Shown here piece by piece: positions 1 to 7,662 of a stretch of DNA of 13,309 bases. Each line of letters begins with the position of its first letter. Within the stretch, counting starts at the first letter, position 1. A program made the translations under genes and the position numbers. The stretch is from Alistipes sp. (lineage in GTDB: Bacteria; Bacteroidota; Bacteroidia; Bacteroidales; Rikenellaceae): positions 1 to 13,309 of the forward strand of contig JAGBIR010000077.1 in assembly GCA_017934845.1 (NCBI GenBank), read 5' to 3'. A model generated the notes under the pieces. That model made no database searches. It worked only from the letters and a program-made list of their open reading frames with translations, and was not told the origin of the DNA.

Positions 1-17
1 CAGGAGGATATTATTTT

Positions 18-54
18 AATTCAAAATTCAAAATTACGAGGAGTAAATCCTCGT
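18..54. repeat. Small hairpin repeat, copy 1
   Basis: An AT-rich leader made of repeated TTCAAAA is followed by a perfect 7-bp stem (36-42 with 48-54) closed by the loop GTAAA. The same leader-plus-hairpin design recurs at 125-150 and 1260-1294. The stem sequences differ, but each still folds. A further 5-bp hairpin follows at 79-93 (CCAAG/CTTGG). There is no sign that this is coding. It is probably an interspersed intergenic repeat of the genome. Confidence 0.6.
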
Positions 55-124
55 TTCCTCCTCGCGGCTCGGCATAATCCAAGCAAGACTTGGCTTCTGC
101 TCTCGCTCCGCAGCGTCGGTTCAT

Positions 125-150
125 AATTCAAAATTCAGCCGTAACGGCTG
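125..150. repeat. Small hairpin repeat, copy 2
   Basis: The shortened leader AATTCAAAATT leads directly into a 6-bp stem (136-141 with 145-150) with a TAA loop, followed by TTTCCTG. Copy 1 is likewise followed by TTTCCTC. The rest of the gene-free stretch 1-338 holds copy 1, this copy and the MITE-like element at 209-321. Confidence 0.5.
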
Positions 151-208
151 TTTCCTGAAGCATTATGGCGGTAATTACAGCGGCAATAGCTTGCAGGGCG
201 TGAATAGT

Positions 209-321
209 TATACCCCTCTGTCCTGCGGACATCTCCCCTATATTAGGGGCGAAGTTTTTAGGTAGTACAGGAAATTTCTCCCCTTAAGATAGGGGGAGTC
301 CCCTTTAGGGGGAGGGGGTAT
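209..321. repeat. MITE-like palindromic intergenic element
   Basis: The ends form an imperfect inverted repeat (TACCCCTC near 211 against GAGGGGGTA at 312-320). Between them lie several C-run/G-run hairpins: TGTCC/GGACA near 219-231, CCCCTA/TAGGGG near 235-249, and CCCCT/AGGGG near 301-312. It has no coding potential and lies just past the 3' end of era. The design fits a non-autonomous miniature element or an interspersed palindromic repeat. No clear target-site duplication was found by eye. Confidence 0.5.
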
Positions 322-338
322 GACATAATTCCCCAACC

Positions 339-1220
339 TTACTCCTGCTCGTAGCCGAAGCGGCGTAGCTGGCGGGTGTTGTTGCGCCAATCCTCCTGCA
401 CCTTCACAAAGAGCTGAAGAAAGACCTTCTTGCCGAGGAACTGCTCCATATCCAATCGTGCCTGCTGGCCCACGCGCTTTAGTCGCTCGCCCTTGTGGCC
501 TATGACGATGCCCTTCTGCGACTGACGCGACACATAAATCGTTGCCGATATGCGGTCGATGGTTGGCTCCTCCTTGTAGCTATCTATCTCAATCTCACAG
601 CAATAGGGTATCTCCTTGTCGTAGTTCAAAAGTATCTTCTCGCGGATAATCTCCGAGGCAAAGAAACGCAGCGTCTTGTCCGTCAGCGTATCCTTGTCGT
701 AGAACGGCTCACCCTCGGGCAATCGCTCCAAGATGGCCGCCAAGACACCCGCAATGCCCGCCTTCTCCTTTGCCGAGCAGGGTATGATGACCGCCTCGGG
801 AAGTCGCTCCGCCCAGCGTGAGGCTATCTCCTGCAGTCGCTCGGGCGTGGTGAGGTCCAGCTTGTTGATTACCACGATGGTAGGTATGCCCGTACGGATA
901 ATGCGCTCGATGATGTTATCTTGTCGTGAGCTATCCTCCACAGTATCAGTCACATACAAAATCACATCGGCATCATCCACCGCACCCGTCACAAAGTCCA
1001 TCATCTTCTCCTGCAGCTTGTAGGCAGGCTTGAGAATGCCCGGTGTGTCGGAATATACAATCTGAAAATCGTCGCCATTGACGATGCCCATAATGCGATG
1101 ACGCGTGGTTTGAGCCTTCGACGTAATGATAGACAAACGCTCGCCCACCAGCGCGTTCATCAGCGTTGACTTACCCACATTGGGGTTGCCGATAATATTT
1201 ACAAATCCCGATTTATGCAT
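339..1220 (-). CDS. era: GTPase Era
   Basis: Era is an essential GTPase that binds the 3' end of 16S rRNA and helps mature the small ribosomal subunit at the inner face of the membrane. The 293-aa protein has the usual length and domain order. The GTPase domain shows G1 GNPNVGKS (11-18), the QTTRHRI switch I region (about 37-43), G3 DTPG (58-61), G4 NKLD (119-122) and G5 SAK (149-151). The C-terminal KH domain carries the RNA-binding GHKG loop (241-244). The ATG start leaves 10 residues before the P-loop, as expected, and sits about 24 bp downstream of a near-consensus promoter. The gene is divergent from the patatin-like gene. No anomaly is seen in the coding sequence. Confidence 0.97.
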   Translation of the reverse strand: MHKSGFVNIIGNPNVGKSTLMNALVGERLSIITSKAQTTRHRIMGIVNGDDFQIVYSDTPGILKPAYKLQEKMMDFVTGAVDDADVILYVTDTVEDSSRQDNIIERIIRTGIPTIVVINKLDLTTPERLQEIASRWAERLPEAVIIPCSAKEKAGIAGVLAAILERLPEGEPFYDKDTLTDKTLRFFASEIIREKILLNYDKEIPYCCEIEIDSYKEEPTIDRISATIYVSRQSQKGIVIGHKGERLKRVGQQARLDMEQFLGKKVFLQLFVKVQEDWRNNTRQLRRFGYEQE

Positions 1221-1243
1221 CTTACCTTTAGTATATAATCGCG

Positions 1244-1275
1244 CAAAGATAGTGTATGGAATTCAAAATTCAAAA
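1244..1275 (-). promoter_or_regulatory. Promoter of era
   Basis: On the minus strand the Bacteroidetes -7 box TATCTTTG (1251 to 1244) is preceded at exactly 19 bp by a TTTTG -33 box (1275-1271). The ATG lies 24 bp beyond the -7 box. The -33 box falls inside the TTCAAAA leader of the neighbouring hairpin repeat, so the repeat appears to supply part of this promoter. Confidence 0.7.
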
Positions 1276-1294
1276 TTACGAAGAGTAAACTCTT
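1260..1294. repeat. Small hairpin repeat, copy 3
   Basis: Its first 22 bases match copy 1 at 18-39 exactly. The hairpin is AAGAG/CTCTT (1281-1285 with 1290-1294) around a TAAA loop. Both arms differ from copy 1 and a stem is still kept. The element lies between the divergent era and patatin-like promoters and overlaps the upstream boxes of both. Confidence 0.55.
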
Positions 1295-1323
1295 GTGATT
1301 CTTAATTAGGAATTATACCTTTG
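1293..1323 (+). promoter_or_regulatory. Promoter of patatin-like gene
   Basis: TTG at 1293-1295 and the -7 box TACCTTTG at 1316-1323 are separated by 20 bp. The -7 box ends only 5 bp before the ATG at 1329, so the predicted transcript would start at or almost at the start codon. Confidence 0.55.
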
Positions 1324-1328
1324 CACCT

Positions 1329-2186
1329 ATGCGACGAGAATTTACCATAAACAATCGCTCGAGCCTTATCCTCGAGGGCGGAGGTATGCGCGGTGTGTTT
1401 ACCTGCGGTGTGCTGGACAACCTTATGGATCGCGGCATACGCTTTGCCTACACCATTGGCGTTAGTGCGGGCGCGTGCAACGGCCTGTCGTATATGTCCG
1501 AGCAGCGTGGACGTGGTAAGTTCAGCAATATCGACCTGCTGGAGAAGTATCACTACATTGGGCTTAAGCAGCTCATTACCAAGCGCAATATTATGGACTT
1601 CGACCTGCTGTTCCACACCTTTCCCGAGCAGATTATACCCTACGACTACGAGCGTTATGCCCGTTGCCGCGAGCGTTTCGAGATGGTCACCACAAGCTGC
1701 CTGACGGGCAAGGCCTGCTACTACGAGGAGAAGCACGACCCAAAACGTATTATCGACATCGTTAAGGCCTCAAGCTCGCTGCCCTTCGTCTGCCCCATTG
1801 CCTATGTCGATGGCACTCCAATGCTCGATGGTGGCATCGCCGACTCCATACCCCTTGGGCGCGCCCACTCGTTGGGATATACCAATTCGCTGGTCGTACT
1901 CACCCGCAACCGAGGCTACCGCAAACCCGACAAGGAGGGCATTGTGCCGCCACTCTTCTATGGTAAGTACCCCGCCCTGCGCGAGGCCATACGCAGCCGT
2001 AATCGTCTCTATAACGAGCAGATTTCACTGGTTGAAGCCGAGGAGCAGGCAGGCCGCATTATGGTCATTCGACCCGAGAAACCCATCGCCGTTGACCGTA
2101 TGGAGCGCAACACGCAAAAGCTACTCGACCTCTATAACGAGGGTTACGCCCTTGCCGCCGAGATAGATTTCCACCCCGCCAAGTAA
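1329..2186 (+). CDS. Patatin-like phospholipase family protein
   Basis: A serine lipid acyl hydrolase of the patatin fold, most like the bacterial YjjU-type subfamily. The expected Ser-Asp dyad is present. The glycine-rich oxyanion segment GGGMRG is at 17-22, the nucleophile elbow GVSAG at 44-48 (Ser46), and the DGG motif at 167-169 (Asp167). The protein is 285 aa with no signal peptide or membrane segment, so it is probably cytosolic or peripherally membrane-bound. The first ATG is used, because the next in-frame ATG lies inside the oxyanion loop. The gene is alone in its transcription unit, closed by the bidirectional terminator at 2216-2248. Family assignment is secure; the lipid substrate is unknown. 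Confidence 0.9.
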   Translation: MRREFTINNRSSLILEGGGMRGVFTCGVLDNLMDRGIRFAYTIGVSAGACNGLSYMSEQRGRGKFSNIDLLEKYHYIGLKQLITKRNIMDFDLLFHTFPEQIIPYDYERYARCRERFEMVTTSCLTGKACYYEEKHDPKRIIDIVKASSSLPFVCPIAYVDGTPMLDGGIADSIPLGRAHSLGYTNSLVVLTRNRGYRKPDKEGIVPPLFYGKYPALREAIRSRNRLYNEQISLVEAEEQAGRIMVIRPEKPIAVDRMERNTQKLLDLYNEGYALAAEIDFHPAK

Positions 2187-2215
2187 CAGCACATAAATAT
2201 TACCCGCCCAACAAC

Positions 2216-2248
2216 AAAAAAGCCTCCCGACAATTCGAGAGGCTTTTA
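2216..2248. terminator. Bidirectional rho-independent terminator
   Basis: A stem pairs 2218-2226 with 2239-2247, continues after one C-A mismatch with CGA/TCG, and closes on a CAAT loop. An A-run on the left arm and a T-run on the right arm let it work on both strands. It serves the convergent patatin-like gene (plus) and fimbrillin-type gene (minus). Confidence 0.85.
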
Positions 2249-2267
2249 TTATTAAAGTATCTAAAGT

Positions 2268-3871
2268 TTAGAAGTTGTGCTGAACACCGTATAACTTCAA
2301 CTCAGCGATTGAAGTTGTTGTTGTATCGTAAGCACCATTATTTCGGTCGGCAACAGCCTTGAAACGAACATAACGGCAAGGCTTAGTGCGGTTATCAAAC
2401 TGAACCTCATAGCCATTAACATAGCCTGTATTATAATCCCAAGCAACTCCTGCTGATACACGAGCATCATGCTCACATACCTTTACCCAGCCATCGAGAA
2501 TACCATTTTCGGGAGTGCTATCATCACTTACCCAAATCTCAAACTGACCCGGAGTATTCTTATCCAAACGACCACCACGGCAGAACAAACGCAAAGCATC
2601 AATCTGAACTACCGAGCCTAAATCAATAAAGATTGAGAATGGATATGTCTGACCATCGGGACTATTCCATGCAGAGTCCATATAAGTATAAACGCCATTA
2701 TTACCGCTATCAGGAGTTGTTACATTATCCCAAATTTTCTCCAATGCAGAGGTACCATTTGAGTGTGCTCCAGCCTGCTTAAAGCTGCTCTCTGAATATG
2801 TTACATCGGGATATGCTGTCTGCAAAGCCTCGGTAGGAGATGAACCACCCCAATAAGAACCATAAAGCTGTGCATCGGTCATTGCAGTCCAAGATGTAGA
2901 TGGCAACTCCGCTGACTTAGAGTTTGTTGTAGGAGCAATATCCTCATTGTCCAAATTAACATCCTCCCAATCTGTGATTACAACATCAAGATTAACCTTA
3001 GTTGCATTAACAGTAACGGTGAAGTTATGCTTCTTGCATGGCTCAAATGTAAAGCCCTCCTCAACAACAAGAGGATAAACTACGCCATTAACACTAACTG
3101 AAATCAAGGTCTTACCTGCCTCGATAGTCTGAGGGATAATCATTGCGCGATAGATCTCCTTAGTCTCGGTTACAGCCTCCTCGCCTTCACCGGTAGTAGT
3201 TGTTACCTCTGTCTTCCAAGGAGTAACTACAGTAGCATTACCTGCCGGAGTAACAGCACCGGTTGCCAAATCAATTGTACCAGCTGTCTTTACACCATAG
3301 AAGAACAACTCTACATTTGCACTCTCCAAATTAGGATCGCTCTCAAAACCTGTACCACCCACAAGAGTAACAGTAGCATTACTCAAGATATGCTTCATAT
3401 TCAAAGTCACAGCAGCAGTTGTAGGAGTAACATCTTCCTTCTTTGTCCACAAGAAATCGCCTGCCCAATAGTCAGCCTCGTTGCTCTGGATGGTCTTAAC
3501 CTCCCAAGGCAATGCGTTTACATCGGTGATAGGTGTAGTATAAGGATAGTAAGCATAGAAATCTGCGTGAGTTACCATATCTCTCCAGAAAATCTCCTCA
3601 CTGGGAGTCCACGCAGAGCCATCGAAAGTGAAATCCACGTTATTCACATGGTTAGCATCTGCAGTAAGAGCGTGTGCAGAGCCATTATAATTTACAACAT
3701 ACAAACCAATCTGGTCGTCTGCCTCAAACTCGGTGTCGGTTGCACGTGTAATTGTTGTAGAAATGTTGATCGGATTTTTAGAGTCGGGATTTACCCCCCC
3801 AATTCTGACTTTGAACAGCCCGCCAAAAGCGTTACAAGGGCCATAGAAAGCATTAAAAGATTCTTTTTCAT
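2268..3871 (-). CDS. Fimbrillin-family lipoprotein with C-terminal discoidin-like domain, frameshifted at a G7 tract
   Basis: A putative surface adhesin or pilus component, anchored as a lipoprotein. From the ATG at 3871 the first frame reads a textbook lipoprotein signal, with lipobox LAGC at residues 16-19 (Cys19). It then stops after 26 residues, immediately past seven consecutive G (3794-3800). The remaining 508 codons are in the next frame, starting VNPDSKNP. One extra G (or loss of two) would join them into a 534-aa protein. Residues of about 30-315 are fimbrillin/Mfa-like (ITRA near the start, a WRD...DFYAYYPY segment, a closing ITDW). Residues of about 318-534 resemble a galactose-binding-like (F5/8 type C, discoidin) domain, with FIDLG, RLFCRGG, FEIWVS, CRYVRFKAV and AELKLYG. 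A TTG at 3878 would keep one frame open but loses the signal peptide. Phase variation, pseudogenisation and a sequencing error are all possible. Confidence 0.8.
3794..3800 (-). other. G7 homopolymer, candidate phase-variation tract
   Basis: Seven C on the plus strand give seven G in the coding strand, at codons 24-26 of the fimbrillin-type gene, just after the lipoprotein signal. With seven G the ribosome meets TAA at once. With eight it reads L-G-G-V and continues into the mature domain. Confidence 0.65.
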
Positions 3872-3910
3872 AGTTCAAATAGGTTTAGTAAATAAAGGTT
3901 TATAATCTAT

Positions 3911-3918
3911 CAAAAATA
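3911..3918 (-). promoter_or_regulatory. Possible -7 box of the fimbrillin-type gene
   Basis: TATTTTTG on the minus strand fits TAnnTTTG and lies 40 bp upstream of the ATG at 3871. No good -33 box is seen at the normal distance. The rest of 3879-4191 holds a 7-bp inverted repeat (CAATATC/GATATTG, 3967-3973 and 3988-3994), the tricorn gene terminator and a 16-bp tandem duplication, with no gene. Confidence 0.35.
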
Positions 3919-4086
3919 AGCAATAATAAGGTCACACGAAATACCGACAAATGAGGTCAAAGATTACAATATCCGTTGACTCATTTTGATATTGTGCTCA
4001 AAAACACTAACTTCTATACAATTAACATTCAGGAATTAAGATGAACAAATCTTTTACAAAGCTAAATACAATATTTGAAAATTCAA

Positions 4087-4132
4087 AATAAAAAGGGTGT
4101 ATTTTTGAAAATTAACCAAAAACACACCCTTA
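4087..4132 (-). terminator. Rho-independent terminator of the tricorn-type gene
   Basis: An 8-bp stem (4093-4100 with 4124-4131), one mismatch and a further 6-bp stem (4102-4107 with 4117-4122) close on a 9-base loop. Read on the minus strand, the hairpin is followed by TTTTTATTTT. Confidence 0.85.
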
Positions 4133-4152
4133 TTCATCATTTTTTAATTATA

Positions 4153-4184
4153 TGTCAGCTGCATTATGTGTCAGCTGCATTATG
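4153..4184. repeat. Perfect 16-bp tandem duplication
   Basis: TGTCAGCTGCATTATG occurs twice without a gap, 8 bp past the stop codon of the tricorn-type gene, and a degenerate CCGGCTGC follows. Each unit contains the palindrome CAGCTG. Confidence 0.6.
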
Positions 4185-4191
4185 CCGGCTG

Positions 4192-7100
4192 CTACCAACC
4201 CAAATCCTTCATCGTACGATCCTTCGGGGTCTTGGGCAGAGGCTTACGATCCTTGAGCTGCTCCAGAGCCACCTCGATAGCCTTATTGAGCTGCTCGTCA
4301 ATGCCCTGCTGCTCCTTAATCGGATCGTTGTCGATAAGGATGTCGGGGTCAACACCGTGATTCTCGACAATCCACTCGCCCGTTGCTGCGTCGTAGTTGG
4401 TAAAGAACGGCACACGCACGTCGGTACCATCCATATAGGGCAGTGAGCCACTGATACCCACAATACCACCCCAAGTACGCGTTCCCACAACAGTACCAAT
4501 CTTATTGGCCTTGAAGCTCCACGGGAACAGATCGCCATCCGATGCCGAATACTTGTCGATCAATAGCACCTTCGGGCCGTGATGTGTAGCGTCGGGGATA
4601 GTACCGTTGTTCTCACGTCCACGCGCCATAGTCATACGATAGGTCTTACGCAACAGACGCTCGATAAGCATAGGCGAGATGTTACCACCACCATTGGCGC
4701 GGTCGTCGATAATAAGGGCCTCCTTATCCAGCTGAGGATAGAAGTAACGTGCAAACTCGTTCAAGCCCTCGGGGCCCATATCGGGGATATAGATGTAACC
4801 TACACGACCATTCGAAGCCTCCTCGACCTTACGGATATTCTCCTGCACCCAATTATAGTGATACAACGGATGCTCGTTGTCGATGGGGTTAACAACAACC
4901 TTACGCGCACCCTCGGCCGTGGCTGTCGAGCTAACCATAAGCTCGGTAAGGACTCCCGCCTTACCTACCAGCAACTCGTAGATATTCTTCACGCTCGTTG
5001 TCGGCACACCGTCGATAGCAACAATGAAGTCGCCCTCCTTAACATCCATTCCCGGCTCTGCCAAAGGCGAACGCAACGTCTGGCTATACACGCCGCCGGG
5101 GAGTATGCGGTCGATGCGGAAGTAACCGCTCTTGTCGCGGCTAAGTTCTGCACCGAGCAAGCCCATAGGTATGCGCTTCGGCTGGGGCATCTCACCCGGG
5201 TTCACATAGGCGTGACCGCAACCCAACTCGCTAATCATCTCGCCGATGATGTAGTTCACATCCAGACGTGTCTTGGCATAAGGCACCATAACCTCATACT
5301 TCTTTTTTATAGCCTTCCAGTCCAGACCGTGCATATTCTCGACATAGAATCCATCGCGGAACGCACGCCACACCTCGTCGAAGAGCTGCGCCCACTCCTC
5401 GCTGTAATCGACTTTAGCCACCATATTGCTCAAATCCACGCGCTCCTTGAGGTTAGCCTTCTGCGCGGGGAAGTCACAAACGTAAATCTCGCCGCGCTTC
5501 GAGAACACAGCCTTCTTGCTGCCATAAGTGGCGGTAAACATAGCACCCTCGGCAACAGTTTCGCTCTTCTGAGTCTTGAAGTCAAAGACCTTAGTGTCGC
5601 GACCACTCGCATACCAGAGTTTCTTGCCATCGGAGTAGAAGTTACGATACATACCCACCGGCAAAGGCAACTTCACAAGGCGTGCAGGCAGACCATCGGT
5701 GTCGATCTTAACCTCAACGGCCGCATCAGCCTCCTTTTTAGGCTCTGCCACTGCGCCATCGGTTGGCAACAGGGGCGAAGGTGTCGAAGCCTCGAGCATA
5801 GCCATATAGATGCCATTCGAGCGTGTATAGGCGTGATTCCACTCCGTAGAGCTGTAAATCGGGTTGAAATCGCGAGCCGAAGTGAAGATAAGGTAACGAC
5901 CATCGGCACTAAACGCAGGCGATGAAGAGTCATACCAATCCTCCGTTACGGGGAACTCCTTGCCGCTTGCTATGTTGTACACATAGACCACACTCATATT
6001 ATTCTCGGCACCCTTCGTATAGGTAATCCATCGGCTGTCGGGCGAGAAGCTGACGCCATAGAACTCGCCATTGGGGTTATGCAGCAGCGTCCTTTGGGCT
6101 TTCGTAGCGATGTTTACCTCCACAACGCGATTCTTGCGGTCGGTATAGAGCAGAGTCTTGCTGTCGGGGCTCCAAACCACCTGACGGATATAGCTCTTGC
6201 TGCCCTTTGTAAGTTGCTGTGGCTCGCCATCCTGCGCCTGCAACCAAACCTCTGTTTCGCCCGTCGCATCGCCAATATAAGCTATATACTTACCATCGGG
6301 ACTGAACTTCGCACCACGGTCGTTAGAGCCCGCCGAACGGGTAATATTGCGTGTTACACCCTTGTCTGCCGGCACGTTAAACACCTCGCCACGAGCCGTC
6401 ACTGCTAGACGCTTTCCATCGGGCGATAGGCTAACCGAAGTGACCTTGTTCTTCACGTTCATAAGCTCCGTACGCGCATACTGATTCTCGCCTCCAAGTG
6501 TGATTGTAATCTTCTCCGACTTACGTGTTGCGGGGTCGAACTTAAAGATATAACCACCCTTCTCGAAGACAATAATCTTACCATCTGTGCTGGGGAACTT
6601 CACGTCGTAGTCGCTGAAGAAAGTAACCTTCTCGGTCTGCTTCGTTACGGTGTTGTAGGCAAACAGATTCATCGTCATATCGCGGTCGCTCGCATAGAAG
6701 ATCTCGTCGCCAATCCACATCGGGATAACATCCTGCGAGGGGTTGTCGGTAATCTTCTCAACCTTCTGGGCTACAGCATCGTAGATCCAAATCTCGTCGG
6801 CCATACCGCCCTTGTAATACTTCCACGTACGGAACTCACGCATCGTGCGGTTGTAAGCCATCAACTTGCCATCGGGCGAGAATGAGCAGAAACCTCCCTC
6901 GGGCAACGGCAATGCCTCCGACATACCGCCATCCTTCGAGATGCTCCACAACTTACCCGTAAAGCCATCGCCAATGCGGTTACGATAGATGATACTCTTG
7001 CCATCGCGAGTCCACGTAAGCACAATGTTATTCGGGCCCATACGATCGCCCAAATCGTCGCGCGAGTTGGTTGCCGTATAGGTCAAACGCTGAGGTTCAC

Positions 7101-7383
7101 CACCCTCGGCAGGAATCATAAACACCTCGGTATTACCATCATACTGGCCCGTAAATGCAATCGACTTACCATCGGGCGAGTAACGTGCAAACATCTCGTA
7201 ACCCACGTGCGAAGTAAGACGATGAGCCTGTCCACCCGCCAGCGGAGCGGTGTAGAGATCACCCGCGTAGGAGAATACGACACTCTGGCCATTTGTTGCC
7301 GGAAAACGCAACAAACGAGCCTCATCGGCCTTGGCTATAACAGCCGTCGCGACCATAAGTAGTGTAAATAGAATCTTTTTCAT
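4192..7383 (-). CDS. Secreted tricorn-type S41 protease
   Basis: A large serine peptidase expected to trim peptides, exported in this organism. A Sec signal peptide covers residues 1-19 (hydrophobic ILFTLLMVATAVIA, then KAD). Two blocks of TolB/WD-like beta-propeller repeats follow, at about 25-345 and 345-640. Their blades are marked by recurring SPDGK or SPDS motifs (69-73, 169-173, 320-324, 361-365). Next are a tricorn core helical segment (about 660-735), a PDZ domain (about 740-830) and the S41 catalytic domain (about 855-1040). Likely catalytic residues are His724 (GCGHAYV), Ser948 in YSASDGD and Glu1007 in VENHGVDPD. Position 723 is Gly, where archaeal tricorn has a helper Ser next to the His. 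At 1063 aa the length is normal for the family. The gene is a single unit with its own terminator, divergent from the symporter. Confidence 0.93.
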   Translation of the reverse strand: MKKILFTLLMVATAVIAKADEARLLRFPATNGQSVVFSYAGDLYTAPLAGGQAHRLTSHVGYEMFARYSPDGKSIAFTGQYDGNTEVFMIPAEGGEPQRLTYTATNSRDDLGDRMGPNNIVLTWTRDGKSIIYRNRIGDGFTGKLWSISKDGGMSEALPLPEGGFCSFSPDGKLMAYNRTMREFRTWKYYKGGMADEIWIYDAVAQKVEKITDNPSQDVIPMWIGDEIFYASDRDMTMNLFAYNTVTKQTEKVTFFSDYDVKFPSTDGKIIVFEKGGYIFKFDPATRKSEKITITLGGENQYARTELMNVKNKVTSVSLSPDGKRLAVTARGEVFNVPADKGVTRNITRSAGSNDRGAKFSPDGKYIAYIGDATGETEVWLQAQDGEPQQLTKGSKSYIRQVVWSPDSKTLLYTDRKNRVVEVNIATKAQRTLLHNPNGEFYGVSFSPDSRWITYTKGAENNMSVVYVYNIASGKEFPVTEDWYDSSSPAFSADGRYLIFTSARDFNPIYSSTEWNHAYTRSNGIYMAMLEASTPSPLLPTDGAVAEPKKEADAAVEVKIDTDGLPARLVKLPLPVGMYRNFYSDGKKLWYASGRDTKVFDFKTQKSETVAEGAMFTATYGSKKAVFSKRGEIYVCDFPAQKANLKERVDLSNMVAKVDYSEEWAQLFDEVWRAFRDGFYVENMHGLDWKAIKKKYEVMVPYAKTRLDVNYIIGEMISELGCGHAYVNPGEMPQPKRIPMGLLGAELSRDKSGYFRIDRILPGGVYSQTLRSPLAEPGMDVKEGDFIVAIDGVPTTSVKNIYELLVGKAGVLTELMVSSTATAEGARKVVVNPIDNEHPLYHYNWVQENIRKVEEASNGRVGYIYIPDMGPEGLNEFARYFYPQLDKEALIIDDRANGGGNISPMLIERLLRKTYRMTMARGRENNGTIPDATHHGPKVLLIDKYSASDGDLFPWSFKANKIGTVVGTRTWGGIVGISGSLPYMDGTDVRVPFFTNYDAATGEWIVENHGVDPDILIDNDPIKEQQGIDEQLNKAIEVALEQLKDRKPLPKTPKDRTMKDLGW

Positions 7384-7509
7384 AGTTGCGATTATTAAGT
7401 TTTAACTTCATTTATTCTCTTCAATTCACTCCCCCGACAACAACTCATCACTCAAACCGATGTCCTGCACAGAGGCAATCACACCCCAAAAGGCGCAATT
7501 ATCGATTAA

Positions 7510-7517
7510 CAAATATA
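7510..7517 (-). promoter_or_regulatory. Possible -7 box of the tricorn-type gene
   Basis: TATATTTG on the minus strand fits TAnnTTTG and would give a leader of about 120 nt before the ATG at 7383. The nearest TTTG upstream is only 12 bp away, so the -33 box is not convincing. Confidence 0.35.
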
Positions 7518-7608
7518 GGGATTTTTACACAAACCGAGAAGCCTCATAGACAAAAATATTCTATCAAGACACAATTTTTATTCTTTCACAACCACACATC
7601 AACTTCAA

Positions 7609-7639
7609 TTGTAAAATCGGCGATTATATAGTATCTTTG
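7609..7639 (+). promoter_or_regulatory. Promoter of the symporter gene
   Basis: TTG at 7609-7611 is followed after 20 bp by the -7 box TATCTTTG (7632-7639). The ATG at 7663 is 23 bp downstream. Confidence 0.7.
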
Positions 7640-7662
7640 CCGCCAGAAAAACACACAATACT

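Noticed and set aside
1..19. Possible 3' end of an upstream plus-strand gene (frame ending TAA at 17-19).
   Set aside because: Only five codons are visible, with nothing to recognise.
3872..3878. TTG start at 3878 giving an unbroken 536-aa fimbrillin-type protein.
   Set aside because: Its N terminus lacks an export signal, while the next frame from the ATG at 3871 gives a perfect lipoprotein signal. The unbroken frame is an accident of the shift.
4579..5925. 448-codon open frame on the plus strand.
   Set aside because: It lies wholly inside the tricorn-type gene on the opposite strand, and its translation shows no domain. It is a shadow of the long coding region.
7631..7640. GTATCTTTGC matches the GTANNTTTGC target core described for CTnDOT-type elements.
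   Set aside because: It is better explained as the -7 promoter box of the symporter. No element junction is present, although it could be a free target site.
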